A stretch of 64,000 nucleotides of DNA, taken from contig NC_064042.1 in the NCBI RefSeq assembly GCF_932526225.1, positions 6,503,540 to 6,567,539 on the forward strand, written 5' to 3'. The stretch's first letter is position 1. The number at the start of each line of letters is the position of its first letter. The stretch comes from Nematostella vectensis. Lineage: Eukaryota > Cnidaria > Anthozoa > Actiniaria > Edwardsiidae. Below are positions 24,401 to 38,200 of this stretch, one piece after another. A program made the translations under genes and the position numbers. The notes beneath the pieces are model-generated. The model saw nothing but the letters and a program-made list of their open reading frames with translations. It did not search any database and had not been told where the DNA came from.

Positions 24401-24984
24401 ATGGATGTGCTGGTGTTGTTAGATGATGGTTGTGTTTGTGTTTGTGTGTGTGTGGTGGTAGTGTAGGTTTTTTTTGTGGGTTGATTTATTTTTTAGTTGA
24501 GTTGGGTAAGGCTAGGATAGGTGTGGCTGGGTGATGGTAGTGTAGGTGTTGTTGGGTGATGGTAGTGTTGGTGTTGTTAGATGATGGTAGTGTAGTTGTG
24601 GTTAAGTGGTGGTAGTGAAGGTGTTGTTGGGTGATGGTAGTGTTGGTGTTGTTAGATGATGGTAGTGTAGTTGTGGTTAAGTGGTGGTAGTGTAGGTATT
24701 GTTGGGTGATGGTTGTGTTAGTGACCATGGTGATTTCTAGATGCATGTTATTAGATGCTGCATTTGTATTATATCCAGGTACGGCTGTCACATTGCTGCA
24801 TAGTGATGAGGTGTTTCATTTCAAAATCCTGATTCAGAAGACAGGCCGTCACAAGATACCTAAATACCGTGTGAAGGAGTCGGAGCTTGAACCTCTGATT
24901 GAAAAGTATAGAGAGACCCTCGCTAAGCTTGAGCAGACCATCCTAGAGGAGAGAAACTATTGTCACAGAACAAGGACTAGATAG
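18434..24984 (+). CDS. DDX51: DDX51-type DEAD-box RNA helicase
   Basis: ATP-dependent RNA helicase of the DDX51/Dbp6 family, which acts in the nucleolus in 60S ribosomal subunit assembly. Six exons with matching phases: 18,434-19,425; 19,721-19,936; 20,283-20,500; 20,918-21,068; 22,562-22,812; 24,779-24,984, giving 677 aa, close to the human protein. A lysine/glutamate-rich N-terminal region of about 170 residues precedes GWLSNPEVI, the motif [14 protein letters not shown], the VIDEAD box (DEAD motif), SAT, then the C-terminal lobe with ARGMDID and [10 protein letters not shown]. The donor of exon 2 is weak (GTTCGT). Introns 4 and 5 are largely minisatellite. Two AATAAA signals lie at 25,150 and 25,163. 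Confidence 0.97.
21080..21750 (+). repeat. Minisatellite in DDX51 intron 4 (CACACAGGATTAGCAAGGCAT type)
   Basis: About 20 variable copies of a 24-33-bp unit containing GGATTAGCAAGGCATCCC. It starts within 25 bp of the exon-4 splice donor (21,069). Confidence 0.93.
21760..22110 (+). repeat. Second minisatellite in DDX51 intron 4 (GTCCACTAGACAACC type)
   Basis: Degenerate copies of a unit of about 55-60 bp built from GTTAGTCAACTGTCCACTAG-like and GACAACCATTCTAAG-like pieces, directly after the preceding array. Confidence 0.8.
22985..24720 (+). repeat. 25-bp minisatellite filling DDX51 intron 5
   Basis: About 65-70 copies of a 25-bp unit (TTGTTGGGTGATGGTAGTGTAGATG and variants) run almost to the last exon. 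The first part of the intron (22,813-22,980) is itself a degenerate GATGATAGTTATGATGGTAA-type repeat. The transcribed strand is G/T-rich. Confidence 0.95.
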
Positions 24985-25373
24985 AGAAAGTTGTCAAAAA
25001 TAGAGACAGACAGAAGTCAATCACAATTCATGTCGAACAACCAATAGAAAATCAAAATTGATCAATTTTGACGGGGGGAGGGGAAAGGTACAGGACCCCC
25101 CCCCCCCTACCCACTTCCCCCTAGAAAAATGATGTTAATTAAAAGGATTAATAAAAATTTTGAATAAAAGACTTGAGGAGAATTAAGAAATATTCCAGCC
25201 CAGTAACCTCTCAGATTTATGATATGACGCTAGTTTTCATAACATTTTAACAGTTATAATTTTTTAGCATTTTAAAGTTCTTCTGGGAAGCATTTCCGAA
25301 CATTTCGTCTCTGAAATTTGTCTGATTTTGCTAGGTAAAAAGGTATTTACAGGGGGAGGCAGAGTGGTAACAA

Positions 25374-25407
<34 letters not shown>

Positions 25408-26209
25408 TACACATTCGCTAGCGCCCCCTGCCCGCATTTGAGCATTTCCAGTTTTGATTGACCTAACGTTTGCCTTGTACATAAAATCGCAGAGCAATGA
25501 AATCTTTACAATAGGGAACTTGCGCTAAGAGATCACGTGACTGTTTGGGTGGCAAACTGGCGCGCGCTCAGTCTTTTAGCGGCAAAATAACAGCAACAAA
25601 AAGCAAATTATTCAGCGCTTACGAAAAACGCCAGAATTATTCTCTTTCAGAAAAGGTTTAGTTCCATTTAAATATTTTATTTTTTCGTCGTTCCCTGGTG
25701 TGACGGGCGCAGTCATTTCAGATTTTTATTTTAATTTTGCCACCCAGGAAGGTCACGTGATCTCTTGGCGCAAGTCCCCTATCACTTTAACAGAAAACAA
25801 TCTTCATCAAACAATTAGAAACACATTCTAATAACATTAAAATACCTTAAAACACGCTTATCTTTTAAAAATTGTGCATATTTACTACCCTGTTTTTATA
25901 TTGAGATGATATGTTTCGATTTAAATTATGTTAATGATATTTTACTCCCTTTAGAAAAATATGTCCCATTATTGACAGGTTGTGAGCCATCGCGTGTTTA
26001 CATTCCTTCGCCACACGCATTACCTAACGAACCAATAGGAACTCTTAGCGAACCACAGGTGCAGAGGGACCCTTAACAGCAGCTACTTCTCCTGTATTAT
26101 CGCTTCATTTAGATACGCTATCCACTATTGAGGCGCTCTCAACTGCAAGGCACAAGTTCAGTGGAACAAGGGCGCTAGGAGAGAGAAATTACACAGCGTT
26201 GAAGTCAAA
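24985..26209. other. Intergenic region between DDX51 and receptor gene B
   Basis: Holds DDX51 poly(A) signals (25,150 and 25,163), a (TG)n tract at 25,375-25,404, the inverted-repeat element at 25,511-25,782 and the presumed promoter of gene B. No other gene is seen. Confidence 0.7.
25511..25782. mobile_element. MITE with termini ATAGGGRACTTGCGCYAAGA
   Basis: Inverted repeats of about 32 bp bound a 272-bp AT-rich core. The inner part of each arm holds GATCACGTGA. No coding capacity. Confidence 0.75.
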
Positions 26210-29200
26210 ATGAGTTGTGGGGCTACCAACGTTAGCTGGGTCCTTCTTGGGCTTCTTGCGATTGCCTTGTTCGGTGGAACTGGTGAGTTGGGCGCGGCAT
26301 GTGTTTACGAAAAGTTTTTACTAAAAGTTCTGAAGTATCCAGAACTTTTTTCAGCTTAACATCTAGACTGGCAGTTGTTGTTACTACGTTTTGTATCCTT
26401 TATTTGAAGCCATGTCACGAAAAGAAAAGAAAAATCATACCGCAATCTACAATGCCATGTTTCTTCGATGCCATGTTTTTCTCATTGGTAATTCTAAAAG
26501 AATTGCGCCTGAAAATATGTATCTATTTGAAGCAGCCACTGGAGCTAGTTTGATAGCAAATTTTTTTCAAGAAACTTCATAGTCGACAATTTCCGCAAAT
26601 CTCTTTCACCTTTTTCTTTCAGGTTCAGTTTATTTTCTAAAAAAATATATTTCTGAGAATACTCTTTTCCGAATAAAGAAATAATTTAGAAATTTGAGAA
26701 TGAATACAAAAATGAGAATCTAGACAGGAATTTTCTGCGTTTCATAAAATGCCAAGAATGTTATTCATGAATGAGATTCCTACTGTGTTACTCTAAACAT
26801 CAATATTCTCTGAGCTCTATAGAATTCTGTAATATAGAAACACTAACTTTAGCAGGAAAGCATGTTTGAACTCCTAGAAGCCTGAGTAATAATCTAATAT
26901 ATTTAAAAAAACATTTAAAGCCTTTTAAAAGTGACCCTACCCATAACTCATCACTATGGTCGTTTTTGACGCTAGCGGAGTCCATAATTAATTTCGTCAA
27001 ATTCCTAGGCACCTGTATGTATTCTTTAAAGCCGAAAAGTAGAAAATTATTTAACATTTGCAAAAATATATATTTGAACGTGGATCATTTAAAGCGTTTG
27101 GGATTAATTTTGGGGACACTGTTGAGTTAGCCCTTGTAACGCATTGGACACAGATCCAAACTTATTTACACTTGTTTACAAATAAGATCAAGATGATGAA
27201 TACGTTAAGTACGAGCTGCTGGTCTACATTTTGTCATTTGAGGCGGCAGTGTTTATCGCCTTTTTTTCGTAAACAGGTCAGAATTTTTCCTGGATCTGAG
27301 TCTGAAGTTTTCACTGTTTTTCTCATGTAGAACAAATATAGCATTGACTCGGACAATTTTTTGTCTTTGCTTATGTAAAATTATTTCATAGAATAAATTC
27401 AAAATAGAATTAAACAATATAAGCTTTAATTCATATTTCAGATTCATTCAGTTTTACCAGCGAGCCTTCCAACCCGACTTACTTGACCAAAGGCATGGTG
27501 GGAAATCTAACCTGGGAATACGCGGCAGGCGCTGGCGAGACCGTACACGACCGCATCTTCTTCCTGAAAAACGGTGAAAAAATGGGATACGTGGATAAAA
27601 CAGAAGCAGGTATTACTACAAATATATACGAACCACACCGTGGTAGCTATGACATCGCGAGTAGCTTCAATCCCGTGACGCTGATATTCAAGAGCCCAAT
27701 AGACTCTGCTACACACGACGTCGAGTACGCGGTAGATGTCCAAATAGAGGAGACCGGTGAACAAGTCGTATCAAGATCAACCATCAAAGTTATCGGTTAG
27801 TGTTATTGAATTATTATTATTTATTACGAAAAAATAATTGTCTAACATTACTTAGGCAAATGTTCTCAAAGGTCTTTATGCTCAGGAAGAAAAAAAAATC
27901 TAAAGAACCAAAATTATAGGACTGGAGACGCTTTGTGGAAATTTTGAGATTTTGAAATTTTAAAACGATAAAATTATTCCTTATTTAGCACTTATTTTCT
28001 ATGATTTTTCAAAATTGATAATAAATGGCGGAGCATCTTTTTCTACAAGCCAAAACTCGATCAAGCAAATCGGTTCTAGTTGCAAATCTCTTGTAAAATA
28101 AGTTCATTTATAGAGTTAAGCTGAACTGATCCAACTCCCTTCGGCTTTTTAAAAACTCCTCAAACATTTCAACCTGCCTAGTGCGACAGTGCTGAATAAC
28201 GTATGCGCATGCGCGTGCTCTGGCGAAAACAAGCACAATCGTAGTGTTGAAACATTCGAGAAAAGGTACGAAAGGCTGACTTCAGTCGCTGATTTGACTA
28301 ATTGTACAGCATTAAAACCATACTGTACAAAAGATGACAGATTTGTGTGATAATGAGGAAGTAATAAAGAAAATTATAGCCTTAGGTTTGGTTTAGTTTT
28401 CTTAGCATTCGCCAAAATGTGACAGTTCGCCGGTAAAAAGCCGCCATTACCAAACAAAAAGGCTGGTTTAACCGCGCGGTACTGGGACTAGTGTTGCGTT
28501 TTTCAGCACTGCCGCCTAGTACTTTCTCGCAAACAATGTTTTGTATATATTAATGACGTGTGCCGACTTGAATATATTTTGCGTATTTGAAAGGCGGAAG
28601 TTCTCGAAACTATCCTCAAACATAATCAACAATAGATACAATGTTTTAATCGACTATGATTTGGACTCGCTGTGTTTTTATTCCAGTAAAACAGAGCGAG
28701 GGAAGAATAATATCCATTTCATTTTGAAGGCAAATTTCTTTCTTGGGAGAATTTAGTGAAAAACAAGTATTAAATTGTATTTTCACAAGTACAATAGAGT
28801 TCATTCTAGATATCATTTGAAATGTTTTTAATGTGCCTTCAATGTGCGTGCTGTGAAGGAATGCCATTAATTTTGGTACGACAATAACAAAAATTTCATC
28901 TATGAATTAGCGAGTTGGTTAGACAAAATGAATATTTTTAAAAAACTTGTCAAATTTCTTTCAAAGCTTTTCACACAATAACAACGATGAATAAGAAATT
29001 TGGGGAACTTAGGACCAATTGTTTGCAATTTATCCTGTATGCCTAGTTAGAAAATAAGAATTAATAGAAAATAGATTTTTTTCTAGCAATATAGGTTTTA
29101 TATTTTTATCCTCCCAGCTTTTCAAGAAATAAAGATATACAAGCAAGTTTTTTAGGAATTCGCGTCGTGGAAAACCGTTTGAATACGAACAAAGGCTACA

Positions 29201-32200
29201 GTAGACGGAATGGAAAAAAAGAAGGCGCTCAGCCGTTCCCGTCCTTTTATCAGATAATTCCTTATTTGTTTCTTGTTTAGATGTCAGCGACAACAGATCG
29301 AGAAGAGAACGAAATTTTCTTGCAACAAACTCTTATTTTCAGACCACTATTATTATTAGTTAAAATGCATCGAAAACATGTTTTTATTTTTCTATAGAAT
29401 ATGTTATGGAAATTGCAATAATATTTCGCCCAGTTTACTTCCACGCAAAATTGTTTGTCAACAGTGTGCAGGAGGGGCCGCGTAACAGTCATATTGCATC
29501 ATGCATCATGCATCAAATGCATTTTGAGTCAAAACTTGTGTTATGTTTGGTCAACATGCGACATAAAATTTAACATTATTTACAAGCTTTACAACGAGGA
29601 TAAGAAAATGATGATTTCATTGTTATTTTTACAGATCCCCCTACGGTAACCATTTCTAATGCAAAAGTGTCTGCGGTGACCGGTTCTACTGCAGTGCTGA
29701 CAGCTAACTTCAGCGTGCCGTCTGAAGTGTCTCACGAAAAGAAATGGAGTAAGATCACAATCTTTTCATTTTCTTATTCTTCTATTACTTGTTTCCCCTC
29801 ATAAATTTTACAAACAAAGAATTAGCTTAATTTCATTTATCGTTACGGACTTCGGAAACGTTCCGACGTTGCTCCATCTGCTCTCTTGATTAGAACCATG
29901 TCTTTAGCTCATCTGTGCTTAATTTGAACTATAAAATCGGGTTATGCATAAACAGGTTTTTCTTGCCGTCACCGTTAATTATGTTCCCTTTTTCACTCAT
30001 TGCCTAAAACAAACATCGAATAACATAACTTTCCTCGCAGGCTGGGTTTCGAGTGGCATGACAAAATTCTAACTGTTTAAAAAAAATATTTTTAAAATGG
30101 CCTAAACTGCTACTATACATGCTGTTCTGTGTCTATTTTTTCTTCAAATGCCTAATGGCTTTGTTCCCCCCCCCCCCCCCCCCCCCCCCGACCCTTTCCC
30201 CTACTAAGCAAATCCTGGGCACCCGCCTAACATTTTGTATCAACGTTGATCAGCCTTCCAAGCTCAAGGCTCCTCCTCCAGTCGCGAGGTCGGCCAAGGT
30301 GACAGCCTGAACCTGCCAAATGTGCGATCAAACCAGACAGGGAACTACACCATCACCGTCAGCAATCAGTACGGAGGCCGAGCTAGTGCTACTGTCGAGC
30401 TCCAAGTCAATTGTGAGTTTGTTATCATTATAAGCAATTGGGGGCCCTGTGTCCGCCACCCTTTCATCATCCTGGCAAAGTTAAGGTAATTCCCTTGAAA
30501 TAGTTCTACAACCCAGAATTTTTTAAAACTTGGCATAAACAATATTGAAGTTAAGGGCTTTCAAAAAATGTAATAAAAAAATGGGGGTACCGACCTCGTT
30601 TTCACAACAGAGGGGCGTAGAGTTGACGCGTTTTTACTGATCGCGCAAGGAAAAATCCCAAAAAGAGTACCTATAGTCTTTAGAAAATTAAGTTGTGTTT
30701 GTCGAGCTGCCAAAATCCGATCTCCTAAACAATAACCCGTAGTAGCTAATGTTCAAAACAAATCACATTTTAAGAGATCGCACAAAAAGACATTGTTTTC
30801 GCCACTATTCATACGGTAAAAAGCGCCATTTTGAAGTATTTTTACGGCTTTTAAGAGAAATAACAAAACTTCTACAACCCAACTTTTTTTCTTCTTTCAG
30901 TATATCATTTTTCCGTATATATTTAACTATTTGGGCAAATAAAAAATGGGGGTAACCGACTTCGTTTTTCTGTCAAAGCGATTTTAAGTAAAAAACGCGC
31001 GCCTTTTGCTGTGTTTTCTTGTACAACTGTGGCGCGCTCGCGCACTTAATACCGGAAAATTCGAACAAACAGCGCGCCACTATGCGCAGATGGGGTGCGC
31101 AGTGCAATTCAAGGGAATTACCTTAAGACGCTCATATACATTGATTCATTTGTGGGAGGCTAGAGTCCGTCGATCCGAATTGCGTGACGCGTGGTTTCGT
31201 AGAGTATGAAACCCTGTGCAAATGAGATATTCATCTCAGAAGTGAATTATATCCGCTTGAATCACGGTAAATTTCCATCCACCCTATAGCTAAAACAGCT
31301 AGATTATAGTTTTAATGTATCAAATAATACAGGGAAATTGTATTTTAAAATGCAAGTTTTGAATATTCAGAACAAAAGCAAAACAACATTGTCACGCAAG
31401 TCGGACATATGGACCATAATATGCTATTCTCGGTTTTATTTGGTAAATTAAGTATTGAAATTTTGTTTTAGATGACTATCAAAAAAATTATCCGCATAAT
31501 TTGTCTTCAATATTGAATGAAAGCAATAACCAAAGTGTGGTTGTCTATTAAAGATTGAGCTGGAAGTCAAACCACAGGTAGACTATTCTGGTTGTATACG
31601 AACGGTGACTTACGAAAGGCGTGAACGAGGACAAATGGGAGAGCCCGGGGCGTGAACGGTTAAAATGTGGTCACAAGTTTGCAAGTTTATATCACTCATT
31701 TTTCTACTTTTGGCTGTGCAGTGTGAACTCGCGGGGATCCAAAGATTTGAATAGACGCGATTCCATTTGTAGCCCCATCAAATTACCATTCTTCTTCACA
31801 ACTCTCTCCACAGCCCTACCAACAACCACACTGACAGCTTCTAATTCAAGCGCATGCGTAAATGCAACTGTTACGCTGACCTGCTCCGCCACAGGCTACC
31901 CCGCGGCCTCCGAGTTCGTCTTGTATCTCGGCAGCCATGAGCTGGAACGAAACAGTAACGGGTATTTTTCTGTTAATCTCAAAACTCCTGGATCAGCCGA
32001 GTACAAATGTAGCGCCAAAAACGAATACGGTGCCAGCGCCAATGCAAGCGTGACCATCACAGCTAAAGGTAATAACTCACTTCCCAGATACATAGCCGTA
32101 GCATGCCACGTAAGATTGGGGGGGGGGGGCGCAATGCAGAAACATTAAGAAAATATTGAGGGGACAGCCACGCCCCTCTGGTCATTTCCTTGTACTTATC

Positions 32201-35200
32201 AAACATATTCCCCCCACGGATAGTGTCTTTCGTATGAAATGCCTTATATGGGCATAGATCCCCATATTTAGAAGAGCTAAAGTTTTCTCGCTCCCTGATC
32301 TCCAAAAAACATGGTTAAAAATAGTGATTCCTGTCAATTTGAAACTCGCGGCAAAAATTATTTACCAAAACTTGCTCGCTTGGTCAAATCTTTTTCTTAC
32401 TAATCCTATAATGTCCTAGACCAGGCCTCCAAGAGATTGACCGAGCGGTTTTGAAGGTCACCCAAATATTGATATGATTTTTGAAGATATTGGGGGGAGG
32501 GACATATGCCCCAAGTGCCCCACCCCTTGCTACGGCCCTGAGATAAATAAAAGTCCTACAGTCTACAGCGTAGGCTCTTACCGAAAGTGCTCGTTAAAAA
32601 AGCATTAAATGCTAAAAGCAGTGCTTGTTTTTTGGTCAAAAAAGTGCTAAAATAATGCTTTTTAAAAAAAAAATGCTTGTGGATTAAAAGAAATGCTCAT
32701 TTTTTCAGACTTTTTTTAATCATATAGAACATTACATTTTCAGATTTTCGCTCACATGTTTTAACATCAAAATTTAACGATCAATGTTTTTTCCATTTAA
32801 GTCCAACACACGCTTGTCAATGGGTCATCATTACCCATTTTAGAAGTTAGTCATCGCTTGTTGTACTGGGTCATCACACTTGCTTGCAGATAGTCAACTA
32901 AAGCATGCTCCTGTTGATCGTTGAATGCAGAATTGAGAACAGAGAATACCCTTTCTGCTGCAGCCGAGGATGGCTGCACCAACAGCACTTTCTTCACTGC
33001 AGAAGCCCAGTGAGGGAGCTGTTCCTTGTGGTCGTGCCACCATTTTACCTTTCGCTCTTCTGTGTTGATTACCACATCTGCAGTGACAGCTAAGTAAGCA
33101 GGTAGTTCAGCTTTTAGGCCGTTGATAATGCAATCATCATTAAGAAAAGGGAAGATTCGCAAGGCCTCTACTAAGTGCTGAGTTGGCTTCAGCCACTGGA
33201 CGCTGACCGGACACATATACCTCGCAGCCTTGAACGCTAACACTGTGTTGTATAGTTGGACATTGAACATTCTCAGAAACCAATCTATGGCTGGTTGAAC
33301 ACATGCCTTTGCCTGCTGTTCGAGGGCTGCTACGTTTGGGCAGGATTTTCTTCAGCGATTGCTGCTGCGACTGCACGCACGTTTGGAAGTGAGGGGCTTG
33401 GCAGGCTTGGGCAACAGCATGGAGTTTCTCATAACACGAGAACACGAGAGGGCCATCACCTTTCAAGAAATAGGTCGCTTTTACAAAGTGCTCCCCAACA
33501 TCGATGGTGATGGCGAGCTCGAGCTTCAGGTTGATCACTCGCTCAGGATCGGAAAGTATTGCCTGGAGTTGAGGGAGTGACTGTGGACCAATATTAGCGG
33601 CTTCTGCTTCTATCAAGAATCCCTCAATATCTCCAAACTGCAGTAGCATTTGTTTGTAGACTTCCCACTTTGACCACCATCTGGTCTCACTGTATGATCT
33701 CGGTCTTTGCCCAGTCAGATCTTTTCACAACAGCTTTGCCTTGTAACTATGGCGGAACAGGCGAAGCCACACGCTACCAAACTCTAGAAGAGTTGGAATG
33801 ACAAGATGATTCCCAACATTGTCAAGCGTGTGTGAGAAACACACAACGTTGAGCAGCTTAGGAAAGATAAATGCAACCCTATCCAACGCTGCCTGGTTCA
33901 CACTTGCCCCATCTCTCATGGCTGCGAGTAACGAATTGGCCTTGACACCATAATCAACTGATAGGCACTGATTAAGAACTTGTGCAAGATCATCCGCATT
34001 CACTGACTTGGAACATATATCAATTTTGACGAGACGTTGAATAATCGACCAATTCTCGTCAAGGAAACGCAGGATGACAGCAATTGCTTTTCCTTGTCGT
34101 GTACTTCCGTCAAAGATCATCGAAACATCTCTTGTCATGCCAGTCTGGCCAGGCAAAGTCAGTTCATTTTTTATCCTTTCGACTTCCTGCTTGAGAACAA
34201 TTGAAATGTACTGACCAAGATGAGCACTTGCTGTGAGACGTTGGCCATTCTTTTCTAAGAGGGAGCGTAGCTTATCGATTTTCCCAAGTGGGATGCCAGC
34301 CTTCAGAAACTCTTCGACCACTTCGAGTCGGTAGGCCCGTTCAGATATTGGTAGAGTGCTGTCCTTCTGCGTCATGTCCGCCGCTCTAAAAGCCACCATA
34401 ATAGTCTGATCCTTCAACTTAGACTTCTTCAGTTTCTCTTTACCATTTCCATGTTTCTTTGAAGCCAAGTGTGTAGTTAAAATACTCTTCTTCGAAGACA
34501 CTATTTCGCGGCATGCCAGACAAAACAACTTCTCGTCTTTGATTGTTAGTTCCTCTACTGGATATTGCTGAATCCGATCATGTATGCTTATGTTCTTTAC
34601 ATCAAAGTTCCCCCTAGTTTTGTTTTTTCCACTGATTGATGGCAGAGTACGCTCTCGAGCTATCTCTGCCTTGCTTGGCTGACTTCCAGTATTGCTAGTG
34701 AATGAAGGAAGAAATGAATTGCTAGAAGGCAACCGCTGACCTATCAAACATATTCCCCAGCCTCCTCGACTCCTTTGACAAAAATGAATGCAAATTGCGG
34801 CTTTGGACGACATATGTGAAGTCAAAGTGTGCTGATTAACGCGAAATTATATAAATAATCAGTCGATAATAAGAAAAAATGCTAGCAGTGCTTTTTGGGA
34901 AAAATGTAAAGAAAAGTGCTCGCGAAGCCAAATAATGCCAAAAAAGTGCTCGCGAAGCCAAATAATGCCAAAAAAAAGTGCTCGCGAAGCCAAATAATGC
35001 CAAAAAAGTGCTCGCGAAGCCAAATAATGCCAAAAAAAGTGCTAGCACTTTCGGTAAGAGCCTACCACAGTCAGGTGTTAATTTGTTAGCAGTCGTCTCG
35101 TATTATTTACTGACTCTTGGCTCCTTTTTGAGCTAAGAAAGATTGAATGTTAACACCCTAGTTGAAATATTTGACGGTAGTAAGTAAACGCCGATCTTCT

Positions 35201-38200
35201 AAGTAATCTTCATTAAATGGAACCGGTCTATTGTACGGGCATTTTGGATCAATTCGCGGGTGCGGCGTTTATTAGAAAGTAGCGCTTAACTAATGCATTT
35301 ACATCGTATTCTTAAAAAAACATAAGCATATTTTTTACAGTAGTCGAAGTATCAAACAAAAATCTATGAAAAATTAGAAAGCAGTAAAATGGGTGAATAT
35401 ACTGGACAGCTTATTTAAGGTCAAAGTGGATTGTCTCATATGAATACGGGTATCTCTTTTTTCTAGATAGTTTGAATGCACGAATATATTTCCGTTATCT
35501 AATGGATATCAGATCAATTTATTCAATCTGTATTCCATTCAAGGTTTAAATCTCTCAGGATTTCAGATGATTGATGATTTTCTATCCCATAGAACCAGTC
35601 AAAATCACTGATTTTCCAGCTTCTATCCTCGTCGTCAACGGCTCAATGGCCACTCTGAACTGCTCGGCATCAGGTAACGGTGCCATCAACATCACCATCA
35701 CTAAGCAAGGCAGCAGCCAGGCGTGGGGCGGAGGCGTGGTCACATTCTCCCCCGTATCCGCGGCAGACCAGGCCAGGTACACCTGTACCGCCAGGGGAGG
35801 CGCCAGCGAGTGCCCAGCGGTTACCAAGAATGCTGTTGTCATAGTTACTGGTATGTAGGCACGACCTTTGAAAGTTTTGTTTAACGGTTTTTTTTATCAT
35901 CGAGTTATTGGCAATATTATTGACAGCAATATTCTCAAAAAGTGAAAGTGTACAAAACACTGTTTTCAACAGTCGATATGCGGCTCTTCTTTTTCGATGT
36001 TTATTTTGAAGTTTGCGCTGCAAAATCTGCATAAGTTAGCCTTTTAGCCGCAGACCAATCAAAACGTAGAACGCAGTGGCCGATCCCAGGGCCATTTCCC
36101 GCCGGCCCATGACAGGAAAGGGAGAGGGCCCTGGGAACGAGGTTGAACGAATGGGTTCGAGGAATTCCAGAAACGAGTGATTCGCCATAGTCCAGAGCCG
36201 TAGCAGGCCATGTAATATTGGGGGAAACAATACAGAAACGTCAACAAAATATTGGGTGGGGGCAAAGTCACGCTCCTACTGTTCATTTCCTTATATATTT
36301 CCTTATATATTATTTTCCTTATATATTACCCCCTGCTACTGTACACCCCTGTAGTCTGAACCAGCTAAAGACGGTTTTGAGTCCCTGAAAGTGATACTGT
36401 CTCGATACTGGTTAAATCTTGTCAAAAGCCCTTAGAATAATCCCAATACGTGTCAGACTAACTTGCAGAGCTTGATTTTGTTTATTATCAGGACTCCCAG
36501 CACCCAACACGAGCCTTAACGTGACGTCACCAACCACGTGTCTAGGGGACATCATGGAGTTGAAATGTGCAAGCACGGCGCTGTCTGTGGAGCAGTACAT
36601 TCTAGAAGCATCTGGTATGGGGCAGATGACTAGTTTGACCGGCGACTTCAACGTCACCCTCACCGAACCGGGCAACAAGGCATACCGCTGCCATCCCTTG
36701 GTGAGGGGGGTCAAGTTGCCCAATGCTACGGTAGTCGTCAATGTGCCAGGTTAGTATGTATTAAATAGAAAGATTTGAATTAATTTCATAGGTTTCAAAA
36801 AGAGTGGGGCCCCAATACTAAGCTCATCCTTAGCTTGAACAAAATTTGAGCCATAGAGACACTATTTCAATTCGATTGGATTTTGGCATAATCTAAACTC
36901 CTTGTATAAAGGCTAGGCGGTGTAATCTCTTTTTCTTTTTCCTTGGAAAGAAATGGAAAAAAAAAGAATCACACACAGAAAATTTCCCACATCGTTTGTC
37001 TGCATCGTTTGCACACGTGAGAAAGTATTGGTTTTGGAAAGCATTTTGTGAAATAATAAGAGGCTCAAGAATTCAAGATAGTGTCCATAACCTGTTTTTC
37101 AGACGTCATGGCTTCTTCTCAAATCGCCCAAATCGTAACGGAAGGATCAAACGTGACGTTAGAGTGTGACGCCGGCATCAACAAGGCAGTCTCATGGAGA
37201 AAAGTCGGACAAGCCAAATACCCGGTAGGAGGTATCCGGGAATTTGCCCCGGTCACGCTTGCAGATGGGGGATTGTACCATTGCGTGACCGAGCACGCGC
37301 GCGAGTGTGCCGCCCTTGCCACCAAAACCGTCAACATTCAAGTCAATTGTAAGTAAAATTTAATCATTTGATCAAGAGCTTAAGTTCTTTTCCCCTGTAA
37401 AGTTTATTGTAAACCACCCTTCTGATACTACTGCCACACTCAGGTTCACTTTTTCTTCTCTCGACAGCATTTGATTGAATTTTTTTACCGGATAAATACT
37501 AACTTCTTTTTTTTTCTTTCTAAAGCTATCGGTTCAGTACCTCCCAACATTACAACTAGCTTTAAAAACATGATTTTCAAAGAAAACGCCACAGTTCGCC
37601 TGACATGTCAAGCCACTGGAAATCCAGCGCCGGACGTGTACTGGACTTTGGACCGACGGAGGATCGGAGGTAGCAACACGCTTGAGCTCAAGGCTTCAGC
37701 TGATAACATGGGCGTGTACGAGTGCGTAGCGGCAAATGGCGCGGCGCCAGACGCCAAAGCCTCGGTAACACTCGAGCTTCACGTACCCGGTAAGCAGGGA
37801 AGTAGTTAGGGAGGGTTGTAGCTAGTCAGGGGTGTAGCTAGGGAGGGGAGTAGCTAGTCAGGGGTGTAGCTAGGGAGGGGAGTTTCTAGGAAGGGGAGTA
37901 GCTATGGAGATGTGTAGCTAGGGAGGGGAGTAGCTAGGGAGGGGAGTTTCTAGGGAGGGGGCGTAGCTATGGAGATGTGTAGCTAGGGAGGGGAGTAGCT
38001 AGAGAGGGGAGTAGCTAGGGAGGGGAGTAGCTAGGAAGGGGTGTAGCTAGGGAGGGGAGTAGCTAGGGAAGGGAGTTTCTAGGGAGGGGGCGTAGCTAGG
38101 GAGGGGAGTAGCTAGGGAGGTGTGTAGCTAGGGAGGGCAGTAGCTAGGGAGGGGAGTAGCTAGGGAGGTGTGTAGCTAGGGAGGGCAGTAGCTAGGGAGG

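Larger units (their letters stand above)
27442..37789 (+). other. Ig-domain exon cluster of gene B
   Basis: Eight exons encode seven Ig-like domains; each domain starts and ends in phase 1. Ig1 (27,442-27,795) and Ig2 (29,635-29,748 plus 30,254-30,412) contain no cysteine. Ig3-Ig6 (31,814; 35,593; 36,492; 37,103) have the B- and F-strand cysteines plus at least one extra: before strand B in Ig3 and Ig5, after strand F in Ig4 and Ig6. Ig7 (37,526) is a conventional I-set domain (LTCQATGNPAPDVYWTLD...YECVAANG). Many NxS/T sites occur. Introns hold AT-rich sequence, a C-homopolymer near 30,169 and the mobile elements listed separately. Confidence 0.85.

Noticed and set aside
33256-33580. Plus-strand frames inside the hAT element
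   Set aside because: Antisense to recognisable transposase sequence on the minus strand.
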